A stretch of DNA of 64,000 nucleotides from Mumia sp. zg.B17 (GCF_019550915.1 NZ_JAHWCI010000004.1:52174-116173); one strand, 5' to 3'. Shown: positions 51,154 through 60,456, numbered from the stretch's first letter. Translations and numbers: made by a program. Notes: a model not told the origin generated them from the sequence alone.

Positions 51154-51184
51154 CTGATCCTTGCAACGTCGGCGGTGGCCTCGA

Positions 51185-52009
51185 TCATCCCAGCCAGGTG
51201 AGATCACCGCGAGCAATTATGACGGCCGGTCCGGCGAGTACGGCGTGCCCGTCGGCTTTCCAGGTCACGTGGAGCGTGCCGCCCGGCACGTCGACCCGGT
51301 AGGTGACGTCGCCGCCGTCGGCGGGATCGGCCCCGTCCGTCGCTGCCGTCGCCAGAGCCGCCGCGACCGCCCCCGTGCCGCACGAGCGGGTCTCGCCCGC
51401 ACCCCGCTCGTGCACCCGCATCGCCACATGACGCGGGCCTCGCCGCGCGACGAACTCGATGTTGACACCCTCGGGGAAGACCGCCGGGTCGTACTCCGGC
51501 TCGACCAGAAGCGTGCCCGCCTGACCGAGGTCGTCGACGAAGGCGACGGCGTGCGGGTTGCCGACGTCGACCTGACGGGCGGCGCGGGCGGTCCCCTCAG
51601 CGACGACCTTGGACTCCCCCTGCAGACGCGGGACACCCATGTCGACGGCGATGGCGACGCCGTCGTAGGTCACGACCTTGATGCCGTCCCGGGTTGCCAC
51701 CGGCACAGGGACGGACGAGTCGACGAGCCCTTCCAGGGCCAGGTAGCGCGCGAAGACCCGTACGCCGTTGCCGCACATCTCGGCGATCGACCCGTCCGCG
51801 TTGCGGTAGTCCATGAACCACTCGGCACCCTCGCCCGGCGCTGCGCGTACGGCGCGCAGGACGCCGTCGGCGCCGATCCCCCGCCGGCGGTCGCACAGCG
51901 CGGCCACGAAGGTCGCGTCGAGATCCCCGTGCACCGTCCCGTCGGGGTCGGGAAGGATCACGAAGTCGTTCTCGGTGCCGTGGCCCTTGAGCCACGCGAA
52001 GGTCGTCAC
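51185..52009 (-). CDS. dapF: Diaminopimelate epimerase
   Basis: A 274-residue racemase-like enzyme. Motifs: KGHGTENDFVILPD (substrate-binding N), the first catalytic Cys in MCGNGVRVFARY, and the second in RSCGTGAVAAAL. It converts LL- to meso-diaminopimelate for lysine and cell wall without cofactor. It is cotranscribed with hflX. Both catalytic Cys are present. Confidence 0.96.
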   Translation of the reverse strand: MTTFAWLKGHGTENDFVILPDPDGTVHGDLDATFVAALCDRRRGIGADGVLRAVRAAPGEGAEWFMDYRNADGSIAEMCGNGVRVFARYLALEGLVDSSVPVPVATRDGIKVVTYDGVAIAVDMGVPRLQGESKVVAEGTARAARQVDVGNPHAVAFVDDLGQAGTLLVEPEYDPAVFPEGVNIEFVARRGPRHVAMRVHERGAGETRSCGTGAVAAALATAATDGADPADGGDVTYRVDVPGGTLHVTWKADGHAVLAGPAVIIARGDLTWLG

Positions 52010-52093
52010 CCCCCGAGTCTAGAGGGGTGACGACCTTCGCCCACGCCGGCAGAGCTCAGCGCCGACGGGTCGGCTCGATCACGGTCGTTGCCG

Positions 52094-53149
52094 CTACCGC
52101 GGGTGGGTGATGTCGAGGGTGACCGTGGCTTCCCAGGTACGACCCGGGTGAGTCCGGGGTGCTCCGCCGCCCTTGAGGACGATCCGGCTCAGGTCGGCGT
52201 TGGCCGAGACGCTCGCAAGCTCGTCGGGGGTGTCGACGATCGCGAAGCGCATGGGGCTCTGGGCCCAGGTTTCTCCGCGGCAGTCGACCGCGGTCACGGG
52301 GGTGGTCGACTGGGCGACGAAGTTCAAGGAGAACTGGCCGAAGAGCGACGGTCGACCAGGGACGGGGAGGTGGACAAGGGCCTGACTCAAGAGCGCTGGT
52401 TCCCCTGTGACCCGTTGATCTGCCGTCGACGTGACCCGGCAGGCGTCGTTGTTGACCCGTTTGTAGACCGTCCTGCCTGACACGGTCCCCTTGTCCCACG
52501 TCACCTCGAGATAGAACGGCCTGCCCTGGAGATATGTCAGCTCCGCGGGCACGTTGAAGTCGAACGTGGCTGCACTGTCGATCTCTGTGGTGACGCTCCC
52601 TACCGAAAGACGAGTGCGATCCTTCCAGTCGACGTGTCCACGAACGTTGACCTTGACCTTGACCGCATCGTCGGGGGGAGCGGCAGCGTTGCGCCTGGTG
52701 ACGGTGACGCGTCGCTTGGCCACCCGGCAGTTGTTGCGCTCGTTGGACTCACGCACCTTCTTCTTCGCATCCGCGCACGCCAGCAGCCAGTACGTACCCG
52801 GCCTGGTCGCCGCCGCCACCCGCACCGAGCGTGCCTTCACCGCGTGCTTCTTGCCCGGCTTCAGCACCTTGACCGCACGACTCCCGAGGACGACGTCCTT
52901 CTTGTCCCACTTCTTGTTCGCCGACAGCGCGTACCGCGTCACCGACCGCTTCGCCTTCTTACGGCCCTTGTTACGCGTCGTGTCACTGACCTTCAGCACA
53001 CCACCGGCGACCACCTTCCCCGGCGACACCGACACCGCCGACACCACCAGATCCGGACGCTTCTTCGGCGCGGCCGACGCTGAACCGGCTCCCAGCATCG
53101 TCATCACCAACCCCAGCCCGAGTCCGAGCACCCACAACCGACGCGGCAT
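52094..53149 (-). CDS. Secreted CARDB-domain protein
   Basis: ATG 53149 gives 351 residues: signal peptide MPRRLWVLGLGLGLVMTML and cleavage near ASA-AP. A CARDB-like domain (residues about 30-130) is recognisable by RPDLVVSAVSVSPGKV ... GTYWLLACADAKKKVRESNERNNCRV (ends YWLLACAD and ESNERNNC). An unassigned beta-rich C-terminal part follows. It is very lysine/arginine-rich, like other secreted proteins in this window. It is likely an adhesive or structural cell-surface protein; no enzyme motif. Confidence 0.78.
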   Translation of the reverse strand: MPRRLWVLGLGLGLVMTMLGAGSASAAPKKRPDLVVSAVSVSPGKVVAGGVLKVSDTTRNKGRKKAKRSVTRYALSANKKWDKKDVVLGSRAVKVLKPGKKHAVKARSVRVAAATRPGTYWLLACADAKKKVRESNERNNCRVAKRRVTVTRRNAAAPPDDAVKVKVNVRGHVDWKDRTRLSVGSVTTEIDSAATFDFNVPAELTYLQGRPFYLEVTWDKGTVSGRTVYKRVNNDACRVTSTADQRVTGEPALLSQALVHLPVPGRPSLFGQFSLNFVAQSTTPVTAVDCRGETWAQSPMRFAIVDTPDELASVSANADLSRIVLKGGGAPRTHPGRTWEATVTLDITHPR

Positions 53150-53318
53150 CAGCTCACCCTCCACCCGCAGGGCACGTTCGGCCCCGCTCATACCCGCCAG
53201 CCTCTGCCCTGGGTATGCGGACGCGCATCGTCCTCCAGGACCCCACCGTCTCCTCCTCGCGGACGAGGAGCTCCTCCTCTGCGCGGTCGCGATGCGGCCG
53301 CCGCGGTAGGGTTCCCCG

Positions 53319-53963
53319 GTGCAAGACTCCGAGGATGCAGTGCCGCGCCACGAGCAGAAGGAACGCACGCGGCAGGCACTTCTGGACGCGGCGCTCGATC
53401 TGACCGACGAGCACGGGTTCGCCGGCGTGAGCCTGCGCCAGGTCGCCCGGCGCGCCGGCGTGGTCCCGACCGCCTTCTACCGCCACTTCGCCAGCATGGA
53501 GGAGCTCGGGCTGGCGCTCGTCGACCAGTCGTTCGGGACGCTGCGCGGCATGATGCGCCAGGCCCGCCAGGATCCGGAGACCTACTCCGACGTGATCGCC
53601 GCGTCGGCCGCGATCATCGTGTCGCAGGTCCGCGCCCACCGTCCGCACTTCGCCTTCGTCGCGCGGGAGCGCTTCGGCGGGGTCCCTGCGGTCCGCAGTC
53701 GCATCCGCACCGAGCTCCACAGCTACGTCCGCGACCTGGCGGGGGTGCTCCGGACCTTCCCTCAGCTCGACACCTGGGCCGAGGGCGACGTCCGGACGGC
53801 GTCCCGGCTGTTCGTCAACATCATGGTGTCGACCGCGGAGCAGGTCATCGAGTCGCCCGACGAGCCGGACCTCATGGAGGAGATCGAGTCCGAGGCTCGG
53901 CGCCAGATGCGACTCATCGTCCTCGGCTACGCCGGCTGGCGCTCGGAGGCCGTGGCGCGATGA
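53319..53963 (+). CDS. TetR-family transcriptional regulator
   Basis: GTG 53319 (214 residues). TetR HTH: RQALLDAALDLTDEHGFAGVSLRQVARRAGVVPTAFYRHFASMEEL (ends RQALLDAALDL and VPTAFYRHF). The C-terminal ligand-binding part resembles the FabR/FatR-type subgroup. It overlaps the SRPBCC gene by ATGA. Target genes are not shown; the livG palindrome at 44447-44464 is a possible but unproven site. Confidence 0.9.
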   Translation: MQDSEDAVPRHEQKERTRQALLDAALDLTDEHGFAGVSLRQVARRAGVVPTAFYRHFASMEELGLALVDQSFGTLRGMMRQARQDPETYSDVIAASAAIIVSQVRAHRPHFAFVARERFGGVPAVRSRIRTELHSYVRDLAGVLRTFPQLDTWAEGDVRTASRLFVNIMVSTAEQVIESPDEPDLMEEIESEARRQMRLIVLGYAGWRSEAVAR

Positions 53964-54430
53964 CCACCCGCCGAGCTCGCCCCGTGGTCGCGACCCCGCA
54001 CGTCGGGGTGGTGACCGGCGCGGTACGGGTCGGCGTGCCGCAGCAGACGACCTGGGACTACGTCACCGACTGGGAGCTGCAGGGCGAGTGGATCCCCGCG
54101 ACGACCGTCCGGGTCGTGGGTGATCAGATCGTCGCGGTGACCGGGGTCGGCCCGGTGCGGGTCACCGACACGATGCACGTCGTACGGTCCGACCCGCCGC
54201 GGGTCTGCGAGGTCGCGCACACCGGTCGACTCATCTCCGGCACCGGGCTGTTCACCTGCGAGCCCACCGACGACGGCGGCACCCTGTTCTCGTGGGAGGA
54301 GCGCGTCAGGGTGCCCGGCGGCGCGGTCGCCGGGGTGGTCTGGCGACTGGCCTCCCCGGTCCTTCGCATCTCGTACGGGATCGCGCTCGGCCGGCTGCGC
54401 CGCAGGCTCGAGTCACGCCACGCCGGCTGA
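53960..54430 (+). CDS. SRPBCC-family protein (polyketide cyclase-like)
   Basis: A 156-residue protein starting inside the TetR stop codon. The fold is suggested by VGVPQQTTWDYVTDWELQGEWIPATTVRV (ends VGVPQQTTWDYV and GEWIPAT) and by WEERVRVPGG ... VLRISYGIALGRLRRRLE, as in SRPBCC proteins with a lipid-binding pocket. It overlaps the miaA gene end by 18 bases (tail to tail). Likely a ligand-binding partner of the TetR regulator; no reaction is known. Confidence 0.82.
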   Translation: MTTRRARPVVATPHVGVVTGAVRVGVPQQTTWDYVTDWELQGEWIPATTVRVVGDQIVAVTGVGPVRVTDTMHVVRSDPPRVCEVAHTGRLISGTGLFTCEPTDDGGTLFSWEERVRVPGGAVAGVVWRLASPVLRISYGIALGRLRRRLESRHAG

Positions 54431-55342
54431 GCCGTCCACCACCCGTACGGCTCGTTCCAGCAGGTCGGGGGCGTCGTACGGGAGCCACACGATGCGCGGG
54501 TCCTTGCGGAACCACGAGTCCTGCTTCCGCGCGAACTTGCGTGTCCCACGGACGGTCGCCTCGCGTGCCTCGTCCTCGGTCATCGTGCCGTCGAGGTAGG
54601 CCAGCACCTGCGAGTAGCCGAGCGCACGGCTCGCCGTCCGTCCCTCGCGCAGACCGCGCTCGGTGAGCGACCGCACCTCCTCGACGAGGCCGTCCTCCCA
54701 CATGCGGTCGACCCGTCGGGCGATCCGGTCGTCGAGCACGTCGCGCGGCACATCGATCCCGATGAGTCGGAGGTCGTCGTAGAACGCCGTGTGGGCGGGC
54801 AGCGACGCGGCGAACGGCCGTCCGGTGATCTCCACGACCTCGAGCGCTCGGACGATCCGGCGTCCGTTGGACGCGAGGATCGATCGCGCCGCCTCAGGGT
54901 CGACCCCCGCGAGACGCCGGTGCATCGCCTCCGGCCCCTGGGTCTGCAGCTCCTCCTCGAGACGTGCCCGGACGCCCTCGTCGGTCCCGGGGAACTCGAA
55001 CGCATCGACGACGGCGCGCACGTACAGCGCCGAGCCGCCGACGAGCACCGCCACGCCGCCGCGTGCCCGGACGTCCTCGATCGCCTCGCGCGCCCAGGTC
55101 TGGAACTCCGCGACCGTCGCCGGTGCCGTCACGTCGAGGACGTCGAGAAGGTGGTGCGGGACGCCGCCGCGCTCGGCGGCGGGGAGCTTCGCCGTACCGA
55201 CGTCCATGCCGCGATAGACCTGGTAGGCGTCGACGTTGACGATCTCGCCGCCGATGCGCTGCGCCAGCGCGACGGCGAGATCGGACTTCCCGGCGGCGGT
55301 CGGCCCCACGACGGCGACCACTGGAGAGCTCACGGCGACCAT
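54413..55342 (-). CDS. miaA: tRNA dimethylallyltransferase
   Basis: ATG 55342 (309 residues); a GTG three codons later is also possible. P-loop VVGPTAAGKSDLAVALA, then VNVDAYQVYRGMDVGTAKLP (DAYQVYR in place of the usual DSMQVYR), HHLLDVLDVT, and AFYDDLRLIGIDVPRDVLDDRI. It adds dimethylallyl to A37 of tRNAs reading U-initial codons, the substrate of MiaB, whose gene is nearby. Its end overlaps that of the convergent SRPBCC gene by 18 bases. Confidence 0.95.
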   Translation of the reverse strand: MVAVSSPVVAVVGPTAAGKSDLAVALAQRIGGEIVNVDAYQVYRGMDVGTAKLPAAERGGVPHHLLDVLDVTAPATVAEFQTWAREAIEDVRARGGVAVLVGGSALYVRAVVDAFEFPGTDEGVRARLEEELQTQGPEAMHRRLAGVDPEAARSILASNGRRIVRALEVVEITGRPFAASLPAHTAFYDDLRLIGIDVPRDVLDDRIARRVDRMWEDGLVEEVRSLTERGLREGRTASRALGYSQVLAYLDGTMTEDEAREATVRGTRKFARKQDSWFRKDPRIVWLPYDAPDLLERAVRVVDGSAGVA

Positions 55343-55407
55343 TCTGACGTAGATTCGAGAGTGTCCAGCACCCAGTACGCACCGACCCATGACAGGGAGA
55401 GATCGGC

Positions 55408-55671
55408 ATGAGCACGTTCGACGAGGCCTTCGAGAGGTTCAAGGACTCCAGCGCGGACCTGGCCCGCGAGATGAAGGAGCGGGCGAGCATCCTCGTCACC
55501 GAGAACGGCGACACGATCGACAGCGCGCTCGAGAAGGTGCGGGACATGGCCAAGGACCTGACCAAGGGCACGTACGACGACAAGATCGACAAGGCCCACG
55601 CCGCCGCGAAGGAGCAGATCCACAAGCTGGACAAGGGCCAGGACCCCGACGGCCCCTCTGCCGTGGGGTGA
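55408..55671 (+). CDS. MT0933/Rv0909-like small helical protein (antitoxin-like)
   Basis: An 87-residue acidic/basic helical protein: MSTFDEAFERFKDSSADLAREMKE, TENGDTIDSALEKVRDMAKDLT, YDDKIDKAHAAAKEQIHKLDKG. The repeated GDKIDxA-like helices resemble MT0933/Rv0909 antitoxin-type proteins and the other copy at 60192. No toxin gene lies beside it, so a stand-alone stress or coiled-coil role is equally possible. SD GGGAGAG precedes ATG. Confidence 0.6.
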   Translation: MSTFDEAFERFKDSSADLAREMKERASILVTENGDTIDSALEKVRDMAKDLTKGTYDDKIDKAHAAAKEQIHKLDKGQDPDGPSAVG

Positions 55672-55825
55672 CCTGCGGCCTCGCGGCCTCCTCACGACGA
55701 GCGAGAGATGCACGTTCGACAACCGGGTGTTCTGATGGGGTAAATGTCCCAGTTTGTTCCTGCTTGATCCGGTCTTTGACTGGATGGGATCTCGGGGCAG
55801 GCATCGAAGTCGGGGGTTCACTCGC

Positions 55826-58800
55826 ATGTTTCGACGAATGATCACGTACGCTGCCGCGGCCGGCCTCGTCGCCGCCTCGGTAGTCTTCATACCTTCCATC
55901 ACGCAGGCACAAGAAGACCTGCCGTGGATGAACACGAGTCTCACACCGGAGCGGCGGGCCGACCTGCTGATCGGCGCGATGACCCTGGACCAGAAGCTTC
56001 AGCAGATCTACAACCAGCCGTTCTACAACGAGGACCTGGATCCGGACGGGGATCCCGAAGACAGCCCCACGGACCGGAACGACTGCAACTTCACCATCAT
56101 CGGCCGTCACATCGAGGGCATCCCGTCGCTCGACATCCCGACCTTCCGGCAGGCCAACGGCGGCACGGGCATCCGAGGCGGCGACTGCCTCCCCGAGCCG
56201 ACTGCAACGGCACTCCCCGCCCAGGTCTCGTCTGCGGCGACGTTCAACCGCGACCTCATGGGCGACTGGGGCAACGTGCTCGACGTCGAGCTCGAGGCGT
56301 GGGCCGACCAGGTCCTGTGGGGACCTGGCATGAACATGATCCGCACCCCGTACGGCGGGCGGAACAACGAGTACTTCAGCGAGGATCCGTACCTCACCGG
56401 CGTGATGTCGAGTGAGATCATCAAGGGGATCCAGGCCCGCGGCGTCAGCCAGGCCACGGCGAAGCACTTCGTCGCCAACGACTCGGAGTACCAGTTCGAG
56501 CGCTGGACGTCGGCCAACCGGGTGCCCTCTCGTGCCCTGCACGAGATCTATCTGCTGCCGTTCGAGATGGCCGTCAAGGACGCCGACGTGTCGTCCGTGA
56601 TGTGCGCCTATCCGGACCTGAACTACACCTACAACTGCAGCAGCTCACCGCTCCTTCAGCAGACGCTGCGTCAGCGCTGGGGCTTCGACGGCTACGTCTT
56701 CTCCGACCGGCGCGCTCAGCAGAGCACTCTGGGCGCGCTCAGGGCCGGCGTGGACGTCGAGCTCGACGAGTCGCCCGAGTGGTACAAGCCGGAGATCCTC
56801 AAGCAGTACATCAACTCGGGTGTGATCACCGAGGCAGACATCGACGGCCTGCTGCGTCCTCGCTACATCAAGATGTTCGAGTTCGGCAACTTCGACAACC
56901 CGTTGACGTCGTTCCAGTGGGACAAGATCGATCCGCTCATGGCACCAACCGGTGCCCACGCCCAGGTCGCCAAGCAGGCAGGCGCCGAGGGACTCGTCCT
57001 TCTCCGCAACCAGAAGAACATCCTGCCTCTCAACGCCGGTGCGGTGGAGTCGATCGCCGTGATCGGTCCGCAGTGGTTCGCCCGCGAGGCCTCGCTGCCG
57101 CCGCGCAGCGGCAACCGGTCCCAGAACATCACGGTCAACGAGCCGTTCCAGGTGACACCCGTCCAGGGTCTGCAGAACGTGCTCGACAGCAAGAACTCCG
57201 ACGCCACGGTGACCCTCAACACGGGGACCAACATCGCCAGCGCGGAGAGGGCGGCCCGCAACGCCGACGTCACCATCCTCATGGTCGGTGACGTGGCGCG
57301 AGAGACCTGGGACAAGAACGCCTACTGGCCCGAGGAGAACCCGAACAGCACCGCCGCGGGCGCGCCGAACGAGACTCCGAACCTCGATCTGCCGACGATC
57401 ACCGGCACCAACCAGCAGGAGCTCATCCCGCGGGTCCTGGCTGCCAACCCGAACACGATCGTCGTCATGAAGACGCAGGGCCAGGTCAACATGCCGTGGA
57501 TCGACGACGTCGACACGATGGTGCAGGCGTGGTATCCGGGCGAGTGGGACGGCCAGGTCGTTGCCGACGCCCTGTTCGGCGACACGAACTTCTCCGGCAA
57601 GCTGCCGCTCACGATCGGGAAGACCGACCACGAGGCCGCCTACGAGACCACGGAGCAGTACAACGGCTTCGAGGAGAACACGGGCACACCCGGCGGCTAC
57701 GGGCGCGACCCGCAGTGCATCGATCCGGCGGAGCAGCCGCCGTGCACCGTCTCGGGACCAAAACCGCAACGCGTCGTCCGCTACACCGAAGGCCTCAAGA
57801 TGGGCTACCGGTGGTACCAGGCGACCGGGACCGAGCCGTACTTCCCGTTCGGATACGGACTCTCCTACACGACCTTCGACTACAAGGACCTGAAGGTCAC
57901 CGAGGTGGGAGGCGGCAACGGACACACCGCGCTGAGGGCCGACTTCACGGTCACCAACACCGGCAAGCGTGCCGGCAAGGAGGTCCCGCAGGTCTACCTC
58001 ACGCTTCCGCGGCAGTCGGGCGAGCCGTCGAAGCGGCTCGTGGGGTTCGACAAGATCGACCTCGCTGCCGGCCAGAGCAAGAAGGTGTCGGTGCTGATCG
58101 ACTCCAACGCCTCCAACCACCCGTTCTCCTACTTCGTCCCGGACGACGCGGACGATCTGAGGAAGTGGGCGGACGGAGAGTGGGCGACGGCAGACGGTAA
58201 CTACACCGTCCACGTGGGCCGCTCGTCGGCCGACACACCGCTGCAGAAGACGCTCAACGTCAACTTCAGCAACCGCCGTCCGACGGCCCAGAACGTCACG
58301 GGCGTGAAGGTGAGGCAGGGACGCTCGGTCATCATCAACCTGAGGGCGAGCGATCCGGACGGGGACGCCCTGTCCTACACCTACTCGGACCTGAAGGGGA
58401 ACACCGTGACACCGATCGGCAACGGCTCGGCGGTCCGGTTCACACCCAAGCGCGGGTTCACAGGTAAGACGTCCTTCCGCTACACGGTCAACGACGGTCA
58501 CGGCGGCGAGGCCTCAGCACAAGTCTTCGTGACGGTGACACCGGCACCGAAGACCGCCTCGAGGATCACCGCCCTGAAGGTCAAGCCGAAGCGAGTGACG
58601 ACCGCCACTCGGGCGAGGGTCTCGTTCCGGGTCGTGTCAGGCGGAAAGGCCGCGCGCGGCAAGTACGTGATCAAGCGAGGCAAGCGGGTCGTCGGACGCG
58701 GCACTCTCAACGCCCGAGGCCGGGCCAACAAGCGGATCAAGCGGCTCGCGGCCGGTAGGAAGCGGATCACGGTGACCTACCGGGGCTCGTCGACCGCCAA

Positions 58801-58846
58801 GCGCGCCAGCAAGTCGAAGACGATCCGGGTCTACAGGAGGAGGTAG
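55826..58846 (+). CDS. Secreted glycoside hydrolase family 3 protein with Fn3/Ig-like C-terminus
   Basis: ATG 55826 gives 1006 residues (in-frame TTG 55754 and ATG 55784 are less convincing). Signal peptide MFRRMITYAAAAGLVAAS, cleavage near TQA-QE. GH3 N-terminal barrel (LGADRIGIP-like: RQANGGTGIRGGDCLPEPTATALPAQ), KHFVAND, GFDGYVFSDRRA with nucleophile D294, then GH3 C-terminal domain, Fn3-like domain and a cadherin/Ig-like repeat (DPDGDALSYTY, GKTSFRYTVNDGHGGEA), and a basic final domain. It should hydrolyse beta-glycosides outside the cell. SDW is SDR here. Confidence 0.9.
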   Translation: MFRRMITYAAAAGLVAASVVFIPSITQAQEDLPWMNTSLTPERRADLLIGAMTLDQKLQQIYNQPFYNEDLDPDGDPEDSPTDRNDCNFTIIGRHIEGIPSLDIPTFRQANGGTGIRGGDCLPEPTATALPAQVSSAATFNRDLMGDWGNVLDVELEAWADQVLWGPGMNMIRTPYGGRNNEYFSEDPYLTGVMSSEIIKGIQARGVSQATAKHFVANDSEYQFERWTSANRVPSRALHEIYLLPFEMAVKDADVSSVMCAYPDLNYTYNCSSSPLLQQTLRQRWGFDGYVFSDRRAQQSTLGALRAGVDVELDESPEWYKPEILKQYINSGVITEADIDGLLRPRYIKMFEFGNFDNPLTSFQWDKIDPLMAPTGAHAQVAKQAGAEGLVLLRNQKNILPLNAGAVESIAVIGPQWFAREASLPPRSGNRSQNITVNEPFQVTPVQGLQNVLDSKNSDATVTLNTGTNIASAERAARNADVTILMVGDVARETWDKNAYWPEENPNSTAAGAPNETPNLDLPTITGTNQQELIPRVLAANPNTIVVMKTQGQVNMPWIDDVDTMVQAWYPGEWDGQVVADALFGDTNFSGKLPLTIGKTDHEAAYETTEQYNGFEENTGTPGGYGRDPQCIDPAEQPPCTVSGPKPQRVVRYTEGLKMGYRWYQATGTEPYFPFGYGLSYTTFDYKDLKVTEVGGGNGHTALRADFTVTNTGKRAGKEVPQVYLTLPRQSGEPSKRLVGFDKIDLAAGQSKKVSVLIDSNASNHPFSYFVPDDADDLRKWADGEWATADGNYTVHVGRSSADTPLQKTLNVNFSNRRPTAQNVTGVKVRQGRSVIINLRASDPDGDALSYTYSDLKGNTVTPIGNGSAVRFTPKRGFTGKTSFRYTVNDGHGGEASAQVFVTVTPAPKTASRITALKVKPKRVTTATRARVSFRVVSGGKAARGKYVIKRGKRVVGRGTLNARGRANKRIKRLAAGRKRITVTYRGSSTAKRASKSKTIRVYRRR

Positions 58847-58866
58847 GAGGGCCGGACGACAGCAGG

Positions 58867-58902
58867 ACGGAGCCCCTGGCGCTGCGGCGCCGGGGGCTCC
58901 GT
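58867..58902 (+). terminator. Strong terminator of the GH3 gene
   Basis: ACGGAGCCCCTGGCGC (58867-58882) pairs with GCGCCGGGGGCTCCGT (58887-58902), about 16 pairs with one G-U, loop of four. It is 20 bases after the GH3 stop codon. Confidence 0.85.
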
Positions 58903-58931
58903 GCGTGCCGGGCCGGCACCCGCAGCCCTGG

Positions 58932-59606
58932 CTACCCGCGCCAGACGGCGACCCAGTAGGCGACGCCGTAGGGCGAACCGTCGTAGGTCAGCTGCGCCGC
59001 GATCTCGTCACCACCATCCACCCGCACCGTCGCAGCCAGAGCCCGAAAAGCCGGGACACCGCTCGCCCACAGGTCGGCCGCGAGGGCGGGATCGAGCGCG
59101 CCGAGGGCGTCGAGGTCGGCGCTGGCCAGCGCCGTACCGATCACCGCGTCGAACGCCAGAGCACGGACGTCGACGTATCCCGGCGCGGTCTTGTCGCGCT
59201 TCGCGCTTCCGTCGGCGAGGACCACCAGGGCCGTACGTCCGTTGACGGGGAGATCGACCGCCTCGCCGCTGGTCTCGGCGAAGACACGCGGGACGGTCGT
59301 GCCGACGGCGTCGAGGAGCCATGCGCCCAGCGGGAGCGCCGACCCGGGCCGCACGCCGGCGCCTGTGCCGGTGGCGTCGCTCGAGCGCTCCCCGTACCCA
59401 TACGGCGTGAAGTCCGCCGCCACGTCGTCGAAGCGGGCGTCGGCCGGTCCCGGCGCGAGCACGAGGACACGGTCGGCGTCGGAGGTGACCTCTCGGACCG
59501 CGTCGATCGCGTACGACCGCAGGGTCTCCAGCTCCCCCGCCGCACCCGCGGCGATCTCGGGCACGAGAAGTGGGGTCTGCGGGACCACGGCGACGGAGAC
59601 GGGCAC
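58932..59606 (-). CDS. Class III extradiol dioxygenase (LigB-like) domain protein
   Basis: GTG 59606 is used (224 residues); the frame continues to 59657 as another possible start. The N-terminus VPVSVAVVPQTPLLVPEIA with ALADGSAKRD-type (VVLADGSAKRDKTAPGY) and the C-terminal AAQLTYDGSPYGVAYWVAVW match the actinobacterial protein normally found between miaB and miaA. Typical metal-binding His residues of true dioxygenases are lacking (PQTPLL in place of HPP), so catalysis is doubtful. Function unknown. Confidence 0.82.
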   Translation of the reverse strand: MPVSVAVVPQTPLLVPEIAAGAAGELETLRSYAIDAVREVTSDADRVLVLAPGPADARFDDVAADFTPYGYGERSSDATGTGAGVRPGSALPLGAWLLDAVGTTVPRVFAETSGEAVDLPVNGRTALVVLADGSAKRDKTAPGYVDVRALAFDAVIGTALASADLDALGALDPALAADLWASGVPAFRALAATVRVDGGDEIAAQLTYDGSPYGVAYWVAVWRG

Positions 59607-59655
59607 GCTCCCGAGGCTAACCTCCTCGTCAGCGGCGCGGCCTAGAGTGCTCGGC

Positions 59656-60126
59656 ATGAGCCATGCCCTGGTCCCTGCCTCCTACGTCCTGATGCTGCGC
59701 GGCCCGATCGGTGACGAGGAGATCCTGCTCCACCTGCGCCAGAACACCGGCTACCGCGACGGGCACTGGGCGATGATCGCGGGCCACGTCGATGCGGACG
59801 AGTCCGCACGGACGGCTGCCGCCCGCGAGGTCAACGAGGAGACCGGCGCCACGGTCGATCCCGAGACGCTCCAGCCGCTCACCACGATCCACCGCTGGAT
59901 GCCAGGTGGCCCGCCGGTGGAGCAGCGGGTCGACTTCTTCTGGATCGCCCGCCGCTGGGACGGCGACCCGCGCATCGCCGAGACCGACAAGGCCGTCGAC
60001 CAGCGATGGTTCAGCCTGCGCGACCTGCCCCAGCCGGGTGTCGTGCACGAGGAGGTCGTGATCGAGGCCTACCTGCGCGGCGACGTCCCTCCGATCATGA
60101 CGCTGACCTCCCATGTGACGCGCTGA
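59656..60126 (+). CDS. Nudix hydrolase
   Basis: ATG 59656 (156 residues); only 49 bases separate it from the divergent LigB-like gene. The Nudix box runs from residue 43: GHVDADESARTAAAREVNEETG, quoted by key residues G43, E49, R57-E58, E61-E62 and G64. The substrate cannot be told. Members of this type clean up oxidised or modified nucleotides, or other diphosphates. Confidence 0.94.
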   Translation: MSHALVPASYVLMLRGPIGDEEILLHLRQNTGYRDGHWAMIAGHVDADESARTAAAREVNEETGATVDPETLQPLTTIHRWMPGGPPVEQRVDFFWIARRWDGDPRIAETDKAVDQRWFSLRDLPQPGVVHEEVVIEAYLRGDVPPIMTLTSHVTR

Positions 60127-60191
60127 CCTCCGCCCTTGCTGAGATCCTGGATGCCTGAGATCACCCACCACACCGTCGTCCGGGAGGACCC

Positions 60192-60434
60192 ATGGGACTG
60201 CTCGACAAGTTCACGAAGAACGCCCGCCTGAGGGGCAAGGCCAAGAACCTGCTCAACGAGCACGGCGACAAGATCGACAAGGGGATCGACAAGGCCGCCG
60301 ACCTCGCCCGCGGCAAGGCCGGGAGCAAGCACGGCGACAAGATCGACAAGGGCGCTGACGCGCTCAAGGACGGCCTCGACAAGCTCGACGGCGACCCGAC
60401 CAACCGGAGGCGGCCGGGCGATCCACGGCCCTGA
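60192..60434 (+). CDS. MT0933/Rv0909-like antitoxin-type protein
   Basis: An 80-residue protein: MGLLDKFTKNARLRGKAKNLL, then GDKIDKGIDKAADLARGKAG and HGDKIDKGADALKDGLDKLDG, i.e. repeated GDKIDKG helices with a disordered tail. This is the classic Rv0909-like form, usually annotated as antitoxin. There is no partner gene next to it (Nudix upstream, miaB convergent). It is a paralogue of the small protein at 55408. Confidence 0.75.
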   Translation: MGLLDKFTKNARLRGKAKNLLNEHGDKIDKGIDKAADLARGKAGSKHGDKIDKGADALKDGLDKLDGDPTNRRRPGDPRP

Positions 60435-60456
60435 CGGCGCCGTCGGTAGCGCGGCG

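Noticed and set aside
56645..58501. A 618-codon minus-strand frame opposite the GH3 gene
   Set aside because: Low-complexity Arg/Val/Leu composition and complete overlap with a clearly coding GH3 frame.
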